Shown: piece by piece, positions 26,349-38,300 of the stretch | Layout of the letters: each line of letters begins with the position of its first letter | Position numbering within the stretch: the stretch's first letter is position 1 | Origin: Casuarina equisetifolia | Taxonomy: Eukaryota > Streptophyta > Magnoliopsida > Fagales > Casuarinaceae | Reading direction: 5' to 3' | NCBI GenBank assembly: GCA_028551475.1 | Contig: CM052360.1 | Location: 6,002,501-6,066,500 of the forward strand | Length of the DNA: 64,000 bases | Made by a program: the position numbers and the translations under genes | Notes under the pieces: generated by a model | The model's input: the letters and a program-made list of their open reading frames with translations, nothing else | Databases searched by the model: none | What the model was told of the DNA's origin: nothing

Positions 26349-28365
26349 CCACAGCCCTTGCGCTGTGTCTTGATAGCCTCTGTCGTTTGCGTCTATATAA
26401 TAATTGTCTGTTTATGCGGCCTTCAAGAATCTATGAAATTTCCATGGGTGCAGCACATTTATAAAAATATATATATAATTATTTGAGGGTTTTGAACATT
26501 TAGTTCCGGACTGCTATGATAATAATGTTTACTGTATTGGAATTATATCATGTACAATTTCACGAAGAAAATGTCTTCGGACGCAGCATGTGGTATGTAT
26601 CCAAAAGCAATCTTACTGTCTGCAAGAATAATGTATACCATATGATCATCTGACTTGCACTTGTTCAACGCTGACGGAAATAATTATACAAGTTTGCCTC
26701 ACAACATAAATTATTCATGATTGCATGCATGTTAGCATCATATATAGATAGCTATAAAGGCTCATAAAGTTAGAAGCAAGTTGAGTTTCATTCTTTGTAC
26801 GTTCAAAATGCTCATAAGATTAACTATAACTCACTTTTACAGTTGCGTGTAGGAGAGAGATTTATAAAACTTTCCCCAGGGGCATCCAATTGGATAGTGT
26901 GCGTGCATAAATGAGTAGAATTTTTTTTTAAAAAAAAAGTTCATGGTTGCATTGTACAACCAAATTCAAACATAATTAAAGTCAAGATGTTTGGACACAC
27001 AAAGCTAACTTAAAAGATCAGCAATTATAGAAGGTCATATGCAAACCCTGTTAGATCATATTACTTAAAATTCAGTTGAATGTTTCAGCCTAAACCTGAA
27101 TACCCAGCAAGTGGTGGTAATAGGCTGCTTTGCCAGTGTAGTCAGCATCACGTAGTAACATGGAAGAGGGAAAAGGCACACAAATTGGAAGTAGCCTTTA
27201 TCTATCTCCAACATATTGCCCTCTGTTGCTTGCTTCTAGAGGGAAAGATGAGGCGAGGTTGGTTCTGCATCTTGTGATGCAAATAGGTATGCGAGAGGCC
27301 CTGCGACGGAGGGACTTCACCCAGCAAGGTTACATGTACATTTTCCCACATTAAGTTAATGAGGGTTTACCCTTCAACTTCATTGAATATGATCTCAAGG
27401 TCTTCTCTATCGCAAACGCATAGGGTGGAAGGATGATTTGCATCAACCTTTTCAAAAGAGAAATGAACTTCACCCACATCTTGAAGATAGATTCTTTTTG
27501 CCCTAAGGAAGATTTTTATTTGGCTGAAGACCACATAGCCATTTAAATTTCCAGCATTGCCAAGAACAAATTCACTTCTCCATATTTGTATTTCTTAATA
27601 TTTCATTAAGAGTTCTACATCTTTGAATTGAAATATTTGGAGCTTTAAAAATATCATGAATTATGATTGTTAGGGCTTTTTTTCTCTTTTTTTTCTTTAA
27701 TATTCACGCACATGGAGAGGGAATGAGAGAGTATAATTAAGACCCCTGGTTGGACTCGTTGGTCAAGAGATTGGCTTACCATTAAGCCAAAGAGATTTCC
27801 TGAGCTAAGATTTGTGGATGCTTTATTAAATTGAGGAATTATTGGTAATTATACTTCCTAACAACAATTAACTAGGATTTGTGGGTGTTCTTGGTTACAT
27901 ATTCTTATTTTATTATAGAGATGTAACCAGTCAATTAGGCTGTAAGGAAATAACAATCCTAGAGCGGCCCTGTTTTATTTTTATTTTTTAATCATTACCG
28001 GAGTTGGGGTCCGTAACCAAGATTCACTTACTAGTTTTCTTTTCTTTTTTTTTTTAATTTTCCGATTTGCTCATACGCAAAAAGCATCCTCATGACAATT
28101 TAGAGCAAACAACACTAAAGAAAAACATACTCATACACGTGTGCCATAAAAAAGTAAAAGTCAACAAGATTAATTTTGCCGAGACGAGACACATACTCAT
28201 ACACGTGTGCCATAGAAAATAAAAATTAACAAGATTCACCTTCGACACTAAATGAGTACATGAGTATAAAATATAAATAAATAAATAAATAAAATCTCGT
28301 AAGAGCCTTTTCATTGAGGTTGGAGCTGCTAATGGAGGCAGAAGTAGTAGCTGCTGATGTCGATA
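26349..28365 (+). other. 3' flank of AKR copy 4 with cystatin-promoter/SEC chimera
   Basis: No gene. Positions 26,349-27,070 are AKR-type 3' flank, more diverged than in copies 1-3. Positions about 27,105-27,148 resemble the cystatin promoter, and 27,147-27,215 match SEC 36,212-36,280 (GGAAAAGGCACACAAATTGG, then CCTTTATCTATCTCC), which in SEC spans the exon 16 splice donor. About 160 bases later the SEC exon 16 match resumes (CCTTCAACTTCATTGAA, then GGTCTTC, to about 27,425). The remainder to 28,365 is AT-rich with pyrimidine runs; two near-identical 30-bp pieces (ACTCATACACGTGTGCCATA) lie at 28,128 and 28,195. Confidence 0.55.
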
Positions 28366-28885
28366 GGAAAACAGAAGGGGTGGATAAAGCTGGGATCACA
28401 GGGATTTAGAGGTGTCAGCACAGGGTCTAGGCTGCATGAGCATGTCCGCCGTGTATTGCCCTCCCAAGCCCGAAGAGGACATTATCGCTCTCATCCGTCA
28501 AACATCCACTCTGACGTCGCCTTCCTCGACACCTCCTACGCCTACGGCCCCTTCATCAACGAACACCCTCTGGGAAAGGTCCTCGTCTTTCTTTCTTTCT
28601 TTCTTCTTTCTTTCTTTCTTTCTTTTTGGCTCCTTTGTAAGCCTTATGGTTTGTTCTCAGATTTCATCTCCTTGGCTGTTGGCTCTGAAGGGAGGGGTGA
28701 GAGAGAGGGTGCAATTGGTAACCAAGTCTGGGATTTGCTTACAGGATGGGAAGTGGGAGAACCGTGAAGATCCAGCCTATGTGAGGGCGGCCTACGAGGC
28801 CAGCTTGCAGCGCCTCCAAGTGGATTTGCATCGACCTCCTCTACTAGCACCGCGTCGACTGCCCTATGAGGTCATTGGTATAAAC
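28366..28885 (+). pseudogene. Aldo-keto reductase copy 5, truncated relic
   Basis: Exon 1 (about 28,366-28,579) and exon 2 (about 28,684-28,876) are recognisable: [19 protein letters not shown] in one frame and [15 protein letters not shown] in another. The N-terminal part needs a frameshift around 28,405. A second disruption follows PPKPEEDIIALIR, the catalytic Tyr-containing block is altered, and the intron 1 acceptor is CTGTTG instead of CTGCAG. Exon 2 ends shifted. Exons 3-5 are absent: by about 28,905 the sequence is already AKR 3' flank (AAAAGCATCCATATTACATG), so an internal deletion removed them. Not functional. Confidence 0.85.
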
Positions 28886-30669
28886 AAGAATCTTGCGTGA
28901 TAACCTGAAAAGCATCCATATTACATGCTCCTAGCTCTACACATGATTGTATTTATGCAAAAATATAATAAAACACAAACGGTAATCAACAAAGTAATAA
29001 ACTTAATTACAAACCAGATTCCGAAAGACTCAAAGAAAGTTTTTTAGGCCAAATACTTTAGAATCTCATTAATCTCTTAGATTTTTCTATATAAAGTAAG
29101 TGGATTGTAGTACAAAATACAAAAAAGAAAAAACTTCAATAATGTAGCTTGATATAAAGGTTTTATGGCACGAAATTGAAAATGTCTCCTAAAAAACCAA
29201 GGCTCACTTTTACCTTGATTTTTTATAGGTTTATCTATTGCTACAAATAAATTTATAAAGATTTATGACCAATTAATAAATAGGTGGATTGGTATCGTTT
29301 AATTTAGACTAGTGGTATCAGTAAATATAATTTTATTAGATAATTAATTGTCAAGATAGACTTTTTATAACAGAAAAAATATACAATAACTCTATTCAAT
29401 TAATTTATATTATAATTTTTGTCAACCTCACGTAGAAAATAAGAGTTATTTTTTAATATATATAAATAGGGATGATTTAAGAGACTATCATCACTCAAAT
29501 AAAATTCCACATTCTAGTAGGAAAAAAAATTGTAATGAATGATATTTTCTCTACTTTGTATTTATTATATATGAGCTAAATGTAATAGAATATGATTTTA
29601 AAATAAAATAATTAACATTCTAATTAGGTTAGCCAAAATGAGGAAAACATCCATGCTTGCATAATACAATCAAATTCATACGTAGGTATACATAAATATA
29701 TAATAGGTAATGGAAGAGTGGGGGTATATATTGAACCTGGAACCTTTTAGGTTCCGGACAATGCAAGCTACCAACTAAGTTGGGTGCTTGTAATATTACC
29801 ATGTGAGCAACATTTCAAAGCTGTAATTCAATATAATTGTAGAACTTAAATAAAAAAACTCTTGGAACATATAGCTTTAAATTTGAGTTTGGACAATTGT
29901 ACATCATTAAGTAGTACTGGCTGGGTAAACATTTGATCAACAATATTGTTATTTTCGTGTAGAGATTCGATACAGCAGTTGTTTAGCTTTCGGATTCAGA
30001 ACAGCTTATAATTGGAGAAATTTCAACAATTACGCATACTTAACCCTCGATGAAAAATCATTGAAGTTCTTATTTAGATTGCATAAACTCATCATGATAT
30101 TACCGCATTATGGGAATAAAAAATACAAAATCTATTATTAAAGAAGAAAATTAATCACGTGAGAGAGAATTTTTTTTTTTTTTTTTTTGGTCCTTTTAAA
30201 TCTTAATTTCACATTCAACCGAAGTAAGAGATTGGTAAGACCCTCTCTCTTGTCGGCTGTAAAAGCATATTAGGAAAAGAGCAAAAGAGAAGCGGACAGC
30301 CTAAAAGTGGTTTGAATTAGTGAATTTGAAGCCTTCAGAGAAAGCAGAGGTGTGACGTTTTGGATGTCAGGTTGAAGGACAAAACCTAAAGCGTTCCGCT
30401 AACAATTAATTCCGTTTGGAATTGCAAAATCCTTATCACAGCCATTTCGTGATAGAGTTACGGACGAGACTCCATCTTTCCTCCCCACTTTTGCTGGGAA
30501 AGCAAGTTCTCCAGAGATGATCCAACAGAAGTACGGATAAGCTCCCGAATTCATGTCCATCCCACTCCTCTTTTACGAGTCATTTTCCTCCTCCCGTGGC
30601 CTTTGTTTGTTTTATAGCTTTCAGAAATGACTTCAAGGCTAATTATAAGCATGTCCATCTCGATCTAAA
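28886..30669 (+). other. AKR copy 5 3' flank and AT-rich intergenic DNA
   Basis: No gene. AKR-type 3' flank blocks at about 28,905-28,960, 29,640-29,690 and 29,810-29,900 are separated by AT-rich insertions. A short stretch at 29,722-29,795, read on the - strand, resembles a tRNA-like SINE head (TTAGTTGGTAGC, then AGGTTCAATAT), weakly. A T-run at about 30,170-30,188 is simple sequence. Confidence 0.45.
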
Positions 30670-31223
30670 TTTCTTGCATGTGAATATGTGCGTTGTGGCG
30701 ACAGGTTGTCGCCACTCAGAGCCCTATTTCAAAGGTGGCGGTAACTTGGCAGCTTGCCACCATGCAGTCATCAGCGTGGCGCATCTGCCCAGTAATGACC
30801 ATGCGTGTCCGTTCCTCCCATTCACAAATACGTAAGGCTGAACCCCATCGATCAGTCTTGCCACTGTCGCAGGGCAGTAAAGCAAAAACCGAGGCGATAA
30901 GGGACCGCAAACAGAGCAAGTAATCCACAGAGCCCATGGACAGAGACGGAAAACCACCACCACACGGCTCAGAGGTGCCAGGCAGCCACAAAAAGAAAAG
31001 CCCGTCAGAAATTCTCTCGTCGTTTTCCGCCATCTTTCCAATACGCGGCACACCGTTCGCGTTGCGCTTTGTTTTACGTGTCCAAAGACTGCCCCTTCCT
31101 CTCACTTATAAAACCCTCCCCAACCCTTTCGATCCTCATCAGCAACAACCACGGGAAAGAAAGCATACCATATATAGAAGAATAAAAGGGTTTTGATTTT
31201 TCGGTTTCCTTAGGAGAGCCGAG
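30670..31223 (+). promoter_or_regulatory. Cystatin promoter with TATA box and ABRE
   Basis: TATAAAA at 31107-31113 lies about 110 bases before the ATG. ACGTGTCC at 31076-31083, about 25 bases upstream of the TATA box, matches the ABA-response element core (ACGTGTC). Positions 30,670-30,840 are the intact version of the segment repeated behind the AKR copies. Stress or ABA control is inference from the motif only. Confidence 0.6.
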
Positions 31224-31619
31224 ATGGCGTTGAAAAGTTCAACTGTGTTGGCATTGGCCACAGTTGCCTTCTTCTTCCTCGTGTTCGTCACAGCCTACGG
31301 TTACGACGGGATGGTGGGAGGAAAGATGGAGATTACGGACGTGAAGACGAACGAGGAGGTTCAGGAGCTGGGGAAGTTTTCAGTGGAGGAGTACAACCGG
31401 AGCTTGAGGCAACGGGGCAATGGCTACAGGGCCCGACAGCTGAGGTTTGTGGAGGTTGTTGAGGCGCAGAGGCAGGTGGTGGCGGGGATAAAGTACTACC
31501 TCAAGATCTCGGCGACCCAGAACGGGATAACAAATATCTTCGAGTCTGTCGTCGTTGTGAAACCTTGGGATCACTCCAAAGAGCTACTCGAATTTGGGCC
31601 TCCAGCGTCCAGCGAATAA
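31224..31619 (+). CDS. Phytocystatin, secreted cysteine protease inhibitor
   Basis: Intronless, 131 aa. Inhibits papain-like (C1A) cysteine proteases, acting in endogenous protease control and defence against insects and pathogens (family knowledge). Residues 1-25 or so form a hydrophobic signal peptide (MALKSSTVLALATVAFFFLVFVTAYG split at the usual small residues), pointing to the secretory pathway. Cystatin signatures in order: a Gly pair near the mature N-terminus (MVGGK), the plant-specific helix motif as ELGKFSVEEYN, the reactive loop QVVAG (in RQVVAGIKYY), and the second-loop Trp in KPWDH. The length fits single-domain type cystatins without the legumain-inhibiting C-terminal extension. 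The 3' side has AATAAA near 31,772. Confidence 0.95.
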   Translation: MALKSSTVLALATVAFFFLVFVTAYGYDGMVGGKMEITDVKTNEEVQELGKFSVEEYNRSLRQRGNGYRARQLRFVEVVEAQRQVVAGIKYYLKISATQNGITNIFESVVVVKPWDHSKELLEFGPPASSE

Positions 31620-32396
31620 ACAATATTGCTACGTATCCTAACATGGGTTCGGTCTTTCACTCGGTGAGGCTGATGTTGTGGTCCTTCCTGACTTTTTTTC
31701 TTTTCCTTTTTTTAACTCTTAGCTAGTTTGCTGTTAGCGTGTGTAATGCATCCTTGCACGTGAGTAAGTACGAATAAATGCATAATAAAGGCACCTTAGA
31801 GTGGTCAGTAGTAATAAAGGATTTACTCGAGCAGAAAAGTTGATGGTGAATATGAGGCGGGTTCTGAGAGCATGGAAAGGTTGGATATGTTGGGTTAAAT
31901 AAACCTAATTGCCAGACAGAAATTCGGATCCTCCACATAGTTTCCACAGAATACTCTCTTCTTTTTCTTTCAGATTCACAAACGACTCAAACAACAAGAT
32001 TTACAGTGACATCCAGAAATGTCGTGAGTTCAAACAATAACAATTTTATGGATCAAGATGAAAGCTCTTCATTTCGAATGTAACGATCAAGATGTTAAAT
32101 CGGCAAGACAATTTTGTTATAAATGCCTGATAACCTTAATACATTTTCCCAACATCCAATAAAAGCAAGAGCGCTAATGCACGAAGCCTTAATCATATTA
32201 ATATACTGAAGAAGATTTAAACCACCTGAACAAAGACCGCTCTGTTCCTTCCGTCAGTGAAGGGCATCTTCAAGATAACACTTCGAAGATGCAAACACGT
32301 TTCAGCTGACATATATAAGACCAACCCACAGACACTCCGAAGAATGTCAATTTTACTCTTTGCTTTTATGTACAATCCCGTTCCCAATCTTGGCTC
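31620..32396. other. Convergent intergenic region between cystatin and SEC
   Basis: Holds the 3' UTRs of cystatin (+; possible AATAAA signals near 31,772 and 31,783) and SEC (-). No additional gene seen. Confidence 0.5.
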
Positions 32397-35300
32397 CTAT
32401 CTATCATAAGGAAATTCAACATCATCCTCTCTCACTTTAAACGGCTGAGGATGTTGGCCAGAGCAGTACAGACTATACATCTTGAAATAGGATCGCTCAA
32501 GATTCCTAACCTGTATTTTTGTTAAAAATGCAACAATGTCAAGCCCACTAGTATATCCATATCTCAAGAATAACAAAAGTAAGTAACAACACAAGCCAGC
32601 AAGCTTCTCGGCAGCTAACGTGGTGCAACATGCTCAAGAAACGAAGATTTCACCGCATATGGGGTTATACAGAAAGTAATACTAAGAAACAAACTCAATA
32701 TCAATAAAGAATTTGGTACAGATAAGCTCACCCAGCGTGCCGTGTCAAATAGGGGGCAAGTCAGACGAACAGCTTTAAGTCTGTTGGTGAGCTCCAGGAG
32801 CTTCCCGGGATTTAGCGCAAGTGAGACTGCCCTCTCCTCATATTCCTTCATACTATTGAATATTTTGTACGGGTTAAAAGAAACCAGTCAGCAATTGAAA
32901 GGGAACAAAAAGCGCAACAATTAAGAAGAAAAACCAATCAGCAAGCGAGGGGAAAAAACCACCAATAACCAACTTTTACTTTTGAATAAAGCCAAACGAA
33001 AGATGCACCCAGAAAATCCAAATATTCTTTGTTACTTCACAGAGACCCATGACCAACCACATAAATCATCCCTCCCTAAGAGATGGAGGTTGCGCACATC
33101 CCACGGCCTCCACAAGTAATGGATCATGGAGGTAGCCATGGAGACTTCAGCACTGTGAGTCTTCTCCCATGACAGACCATGGATACTAATTCCCTTTTCT
33201 AACTACCCCAAAACCTCTAGAGTGTCAGCCTTAATCCCCTGTGGAAGTCATAAAAGTTCCTGTGACCACAGATAAGGAATGTGTACTGAGGCCTCTCCAA
33301 TCTCTCATGAAAAGTAGATTTGCAACAAGAGATTTTCCCGAGAGATTGCAGAGGCCTCCTGACACATTCCTTCTCCGTAGTCACAAGAGCTTTTAGGTTG
33401 AAAGCCTCCATTCATAACTCTACGAGAGCTAGGATTGTGGAGTTTTTCTGCCCACCTTATGGAGGTTGTATCTGTGTGACGGTCAGTTGCCTTCTGAACC
33501 ATCTTATGCTCACAAGGAGCTAGTATACACAGCAAAATACATATGAATAAAAGGTACTTAATCATTATTCATGTCCAATATATCTTTGGCATCAACCAAA
33601 GCAGCTAAAATTTCACTCCCCGACTTGCGCACAATGGATGGAGTTCCACCAAGACCCTCCACAAAGAAAGCAAGTGAAAAGATAAGTTGAGAAGATCCTA
33701 TTCTCAACAGCAGAAGGCAAAGAGACAAGGCCAAATGGAACTATTTAACAGGAAAAAAAAAATTATTAATTTAAAAAAAAAAGTACAACTTTGTTGTGAC
33801 CACGACCACATTTTATGTCAGAAAAATAACACAATAAGGTACCTGCTAACAATCATCTCATCTCCAACACCAGTGGCCAGACACAGTGAACCAGCAACTC
33901 TGGTCGCCATCTTCTCAAGAGGAAGGGTCACCATAGGCAGACCAGCCCATAGGACATCAGTGCCTGTTGTATGAGCATTGCATAATGGTCTACACAGAAA
34001 CAAGATCCAAATAGCATTCACGTGAGCTAATTGTGCACTAAGGTAATGAAACAAGATGACAAAGACAAAAGGAAAAGTGATAGAGAAAGATGATGTAAAA
34101 ACGTTTGCACATTTGCCAATTCAAGAAAGAAAAAGTTTGAAGAATTATACGTGTCCAGGAACAGATCTGCCAAAGAACTGCGTCTGATGTGTTCATTCTT
34201 CATGGCTACATCTGTGAAAATAATCTGATCTGGTTGCACACCTCGTTGGACCGCATCTAGATGTACCAAAACAAGTAGAAAATAAAAGTGAGAACGTATT
34301 ACATGCATGCTTGGCGAAGTAATAAACTAAAAGTAACAACAATCTCCGGAAATTTAAAACAAATGGCACATACATGCTCGAAGTCTCATTTCACCAGCAG
34401 CTGGGAATCTCAAAAGCCAAAGTGCGCTATTTGGGACGCGCCTGAGAATATTGCACCTATATTGATCCAAGAAAAATAACTGAGTATGTTGCCTAACAAT
34501 GTTGGCGTCAACATATCACCTAAATACAATAAATTCAAAAGAATTACCATGTATTGAAAATGTCAGGATCCATCTTATAAAGCTGGTTGAAACAAGCAAA
34601 GATAAATTTGTCCTCTGGCAAGCCATAATCTGATCTCCTTGGTTGGCAGTTAGGATCAAGTACATCACGATTTTTCTAATGAATGGAAAAATGAAAAACA
34701 ATGTAAGATGTAATGTGGAATAGAAATCATATAAACAAAAGGAGGAGGAAAAAAATAATACGACTGACCTGCTTATAATCATTTACAAAGTAGCAATGGG
34801 GAAGGTGGACAAGCTTTTCAGAGTAAATATGCGAAAAACGAGAAGGTGATACAAACTGCAAAGTAGAAGCCACAGGGTCAGAGTCAAACAGAACAGAATT
34901 TAGGGCTGAATTAAGATTCAAAAATGAGTCTCCAACCTCATCAGTGACCAGATAATGAATATAACTAGCCCCCGTTGTCCCAGGAAATCCCATGTAAGAG
35001 ATCTGAATAGGAGCAGGCTGCATGGCAAATATCTCATTTCTTGCCCCCTGAAGAATTAAAATAAAATTTTTTTGAAAAGTGCACAGATAAAAAGGGATCT
35101 GAATTAATTCAACAAGAAAAAAAATAACGATACAGGCAAAATGCAACAAACAAAACAAAAGACATTTTAAGAAATAGAGATCTGACAGAACACCAAGAGC
35201 TCAATTTAAACAATTGAATGTATCAAGCGAAGCAGGCTGAAGTAACTAACTCTTAAACACTGATGAAACCCACTCTTAACTATTTCACATGAAGTTACTA

Positions 35301-38300
35301 AGTACAATAAAGTAATACCTTAGTATAACCATTAAGATTGACAAGGATTTGTATTTTATCCTCATTAATCAGCCTGGCAATCATATCAGATGACATGGAT
35401 GACACATCTATGAAGTGTTCTGCTTCGGACTGAATACGCTGCCTCCACTCTGTGCCATCATTTGGGCTTAATGCATAGCAGAACACCTGCACATAAAACA
35501 CATTTTTGTGCCATGAAAATAAAAACAGCAGCATGAACTGAAAATCTTTACTCAGAAAATTAGACTGAGTCAACAGATGGACTGAATAACCAAACCTCAA
35601 CATTTTCCTTGTCATGCATGCCAAATACTGAGCCCATTAGATGAGAAAGTGGATGGTTACCAAAGTCGCTGCTCACATATCTGTAAACCCAGAGAAATAA
35701 TATATAAGATCATGAAGGAAGGAGAGAGAGAGAGAGAGAGAGCGATTAATGAATCTCTCAAAACATACCCAACCCTTAGGCGTCCACTCCTGCCCTCAAC
35801 CCTCACTGGTAAGGGCGCAGGTAAGTTGAAGGGAGGAAGTGAATAGCGGGATGCAATAATAGAGCAATGTGCAGCATATTTTCGACTACAGGATAAATAA
35901 GACAGTTAGCATATCACAAAATACAAGTCTTTTCTTTTCCCTGTTTCGGGTGAGTACAGAATTCAAAAACTATGGCTACAAAACACCCAATTACCATAAT
36001 ACCACAAAGGTCGATAATTAAATAAAGCTTTTAAACATCCCAACAGGCTGTCTATTTTACCTGATTTCCAGCGCAAGCATTGGATCAATGGGGTAGGCTA
36101 TGGCATGGAAAGGCTGCACACTTGGAATAACTGACATCTGAAGTGAAAGGTTGAATAAAAATCAGAACTTTACTTCTACACCATGAATCAACTCAAAGCA
36201 TAAAAACAGAACATCACATGACAAAATGGAAGCAGAAAAGGCACACAGATTGGCAGTAACCTTTATCTGTCTCCTCAGTATCCCTTCAACTTCAATAAAC
36301 TTGCTCTCGCGGTCTTCCCAGTCACAAACACACTGCACAGAAGGGTAATTACTACAATCAGCCATTTGAATGAGGCATCTATGTCACCAGAAATGTACAT
36401 CACTCCTATTTTGGACGGGAAAATTATATGCAGGTGGAGATTCCATAGACTCAATTTCTGCCAAGATCATGATCAAAATTCAGATCTCAGTTTCTGATCT
36501 TTTAAAACTTCACAAGGGTGCTTCGCACATTGAGATGGAAACATTTAGGGGTTTAAAAACTATCATGAATTATCTCCATAAACCAATTCAAAAATCAATA
36601 TCAATATATCTAAAGAATCTTGCATTGAAGTACTTCGGAGGATTGATGAGCAGCCACTCATTGCCCATTTAATCCATCAAATCCCAACTATCAGCACATG
36701 ATCTGAAGATAACCATCCCCCCGACAAGAAGAATACAAAGAACAAAAAGCAGAAGCAAAAGATACAGAACCACCAAATTGCCTTCATATTTGCTATCCTA
36801 CCATGGTCACAACTAATTTTTCACTGCGGAAACAAAGAGAAATGACAAGCAAGAGAAGTCTCAATACCCTAAGATGTAATCATTATGTATCAAATTGCAC
36901 TTGCAAGACATTGTGAATTCTAGTTTCAATTACTAAATTAAATAGGTATGCAGATAGAACGATCATTTTAACACTCAAAAATTAGAGACATATCTTACAA
37001 GAAAAGGGCCTTAATCAGTAACAAAATTCTATGATATGGATGTCTAAACACTAAATAATTTTCTTCTAAACCTCTATTTCTCAATTTGTAAAATTACAAC
37101 CAATGATGAAACGTCCAAAAATGGATCACTGATCTACATCCAATCTACAAGAAAAGTACACACAGGCTGCTTCCTATTTTAATATTACTAAACTATTTTC
37201 CTCCAGTACATATCTCTGGGTTAGGGTGGTTTACTACTAGTGTGCACTGATACTATAATGGCCAGGGTAAATAATAGGTATTTAAGCATTTTTTTCCTCC
37301 CTACCCTCCTTCCCTTAATCATTGGCACAAAACAACATACTTCCAACTTAAGCTATCATCTAATGACTGCCAAAATCCCATCTCCTTAGGGCATGTTGCC
37401 ACTGCAACATTCAACTTTCCAACAAAAATCTAACCATTTTGAGTTTACCTCACAAAAGGAACAAAGCCAACCTTCTTACATAACGTTTTGCTGTTATATA
37501 TACCTGCAACGTGTGAAGAAGGTTACAAGTGGCTTCTGGAAAATCAGGGCGCAGTGTTAGTGCTTGCTTGTAGCTCTTTATAGCAGCTTCTACGTGTCCA
37601 CTGTATAGAGTCAAAGGCAGAACTTAGGTCGTATAGAATATAAGGTTATACATAATCATCTACCCAACAAGAATAATCACAATGATGCACCTGTCCTTGT
37701 AAGCTGAAGCAAGATTTGCATGAGCTTCGGCCATAGAAGGCCGAATGTTGATAGCCCGTATGTAGTCTTGAATGGCTTCATTAACTCTTCCAATCTCCTT
37801 GCACGTGTTCCCACGATTCACAAGTCCATCAGCAGCCAAAGGATCAATCCGGAGTACTTCATTATAGCAAGATATAGCATCCGCATAATTACCCTGTGCT
37901 TGGGAAGAAGCAAGTACATAATCAATATCCAGGAACATACCATCCCACCACAGATGAGAGAGAGCAAGAAAAGATACCACAACCTGCTGTTTATAAATTA
38001 TGGCTAAATTGTTGAAAGGAGCAGAAAGTCCTGTTGTTACAGACAATGTGGCCTTGTAGCAGGAAGCAGCAGCACTAAGCATGTTCCTACAAGAGATCAA
38101 AGAGTTGTTTAACCTGACAGCTTTCATGCATGTCACCTCTCACAAAGAATTCATTAGAACCTTGAGTTAGTGAAGAAATTCAACAACAAAAGCGAAGCTC
38201 ACCACTCCATATATATATTTCCAAGATTAGTAAGAGCTTGAGGATGGTTAACTTGCAGGGCAAGACATTGCTTCACAAAAAAATACAAGTATGATAAGAG

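Noticed and set aside
27750-27815. tRNA-like stretch (CTCGTTGGTCAAGAGATTGG)
   Set aside because: Does not fold into tRNA arms by eye and lacks a box B.
28357-28767. Intact AKR-related gene at copy 5
   Set aside because: Conserved blocks fall in different frames, the intron 1 acceptor is lost and exons 3-5 are missing.
29722-29795. tRNA gene or complete SINE on the - strand
   Set aside because: Only partial box A and box B resemblance; no cloverleaf, no defined 3' tail or target duplication.
33687-33974. 95-codon + strand open frame in the SEC region
   Set aside because: Overlaps SEC exon 26 in antisense; its C-terminal half is the complement of the conserved HTTGTDVLW exon.
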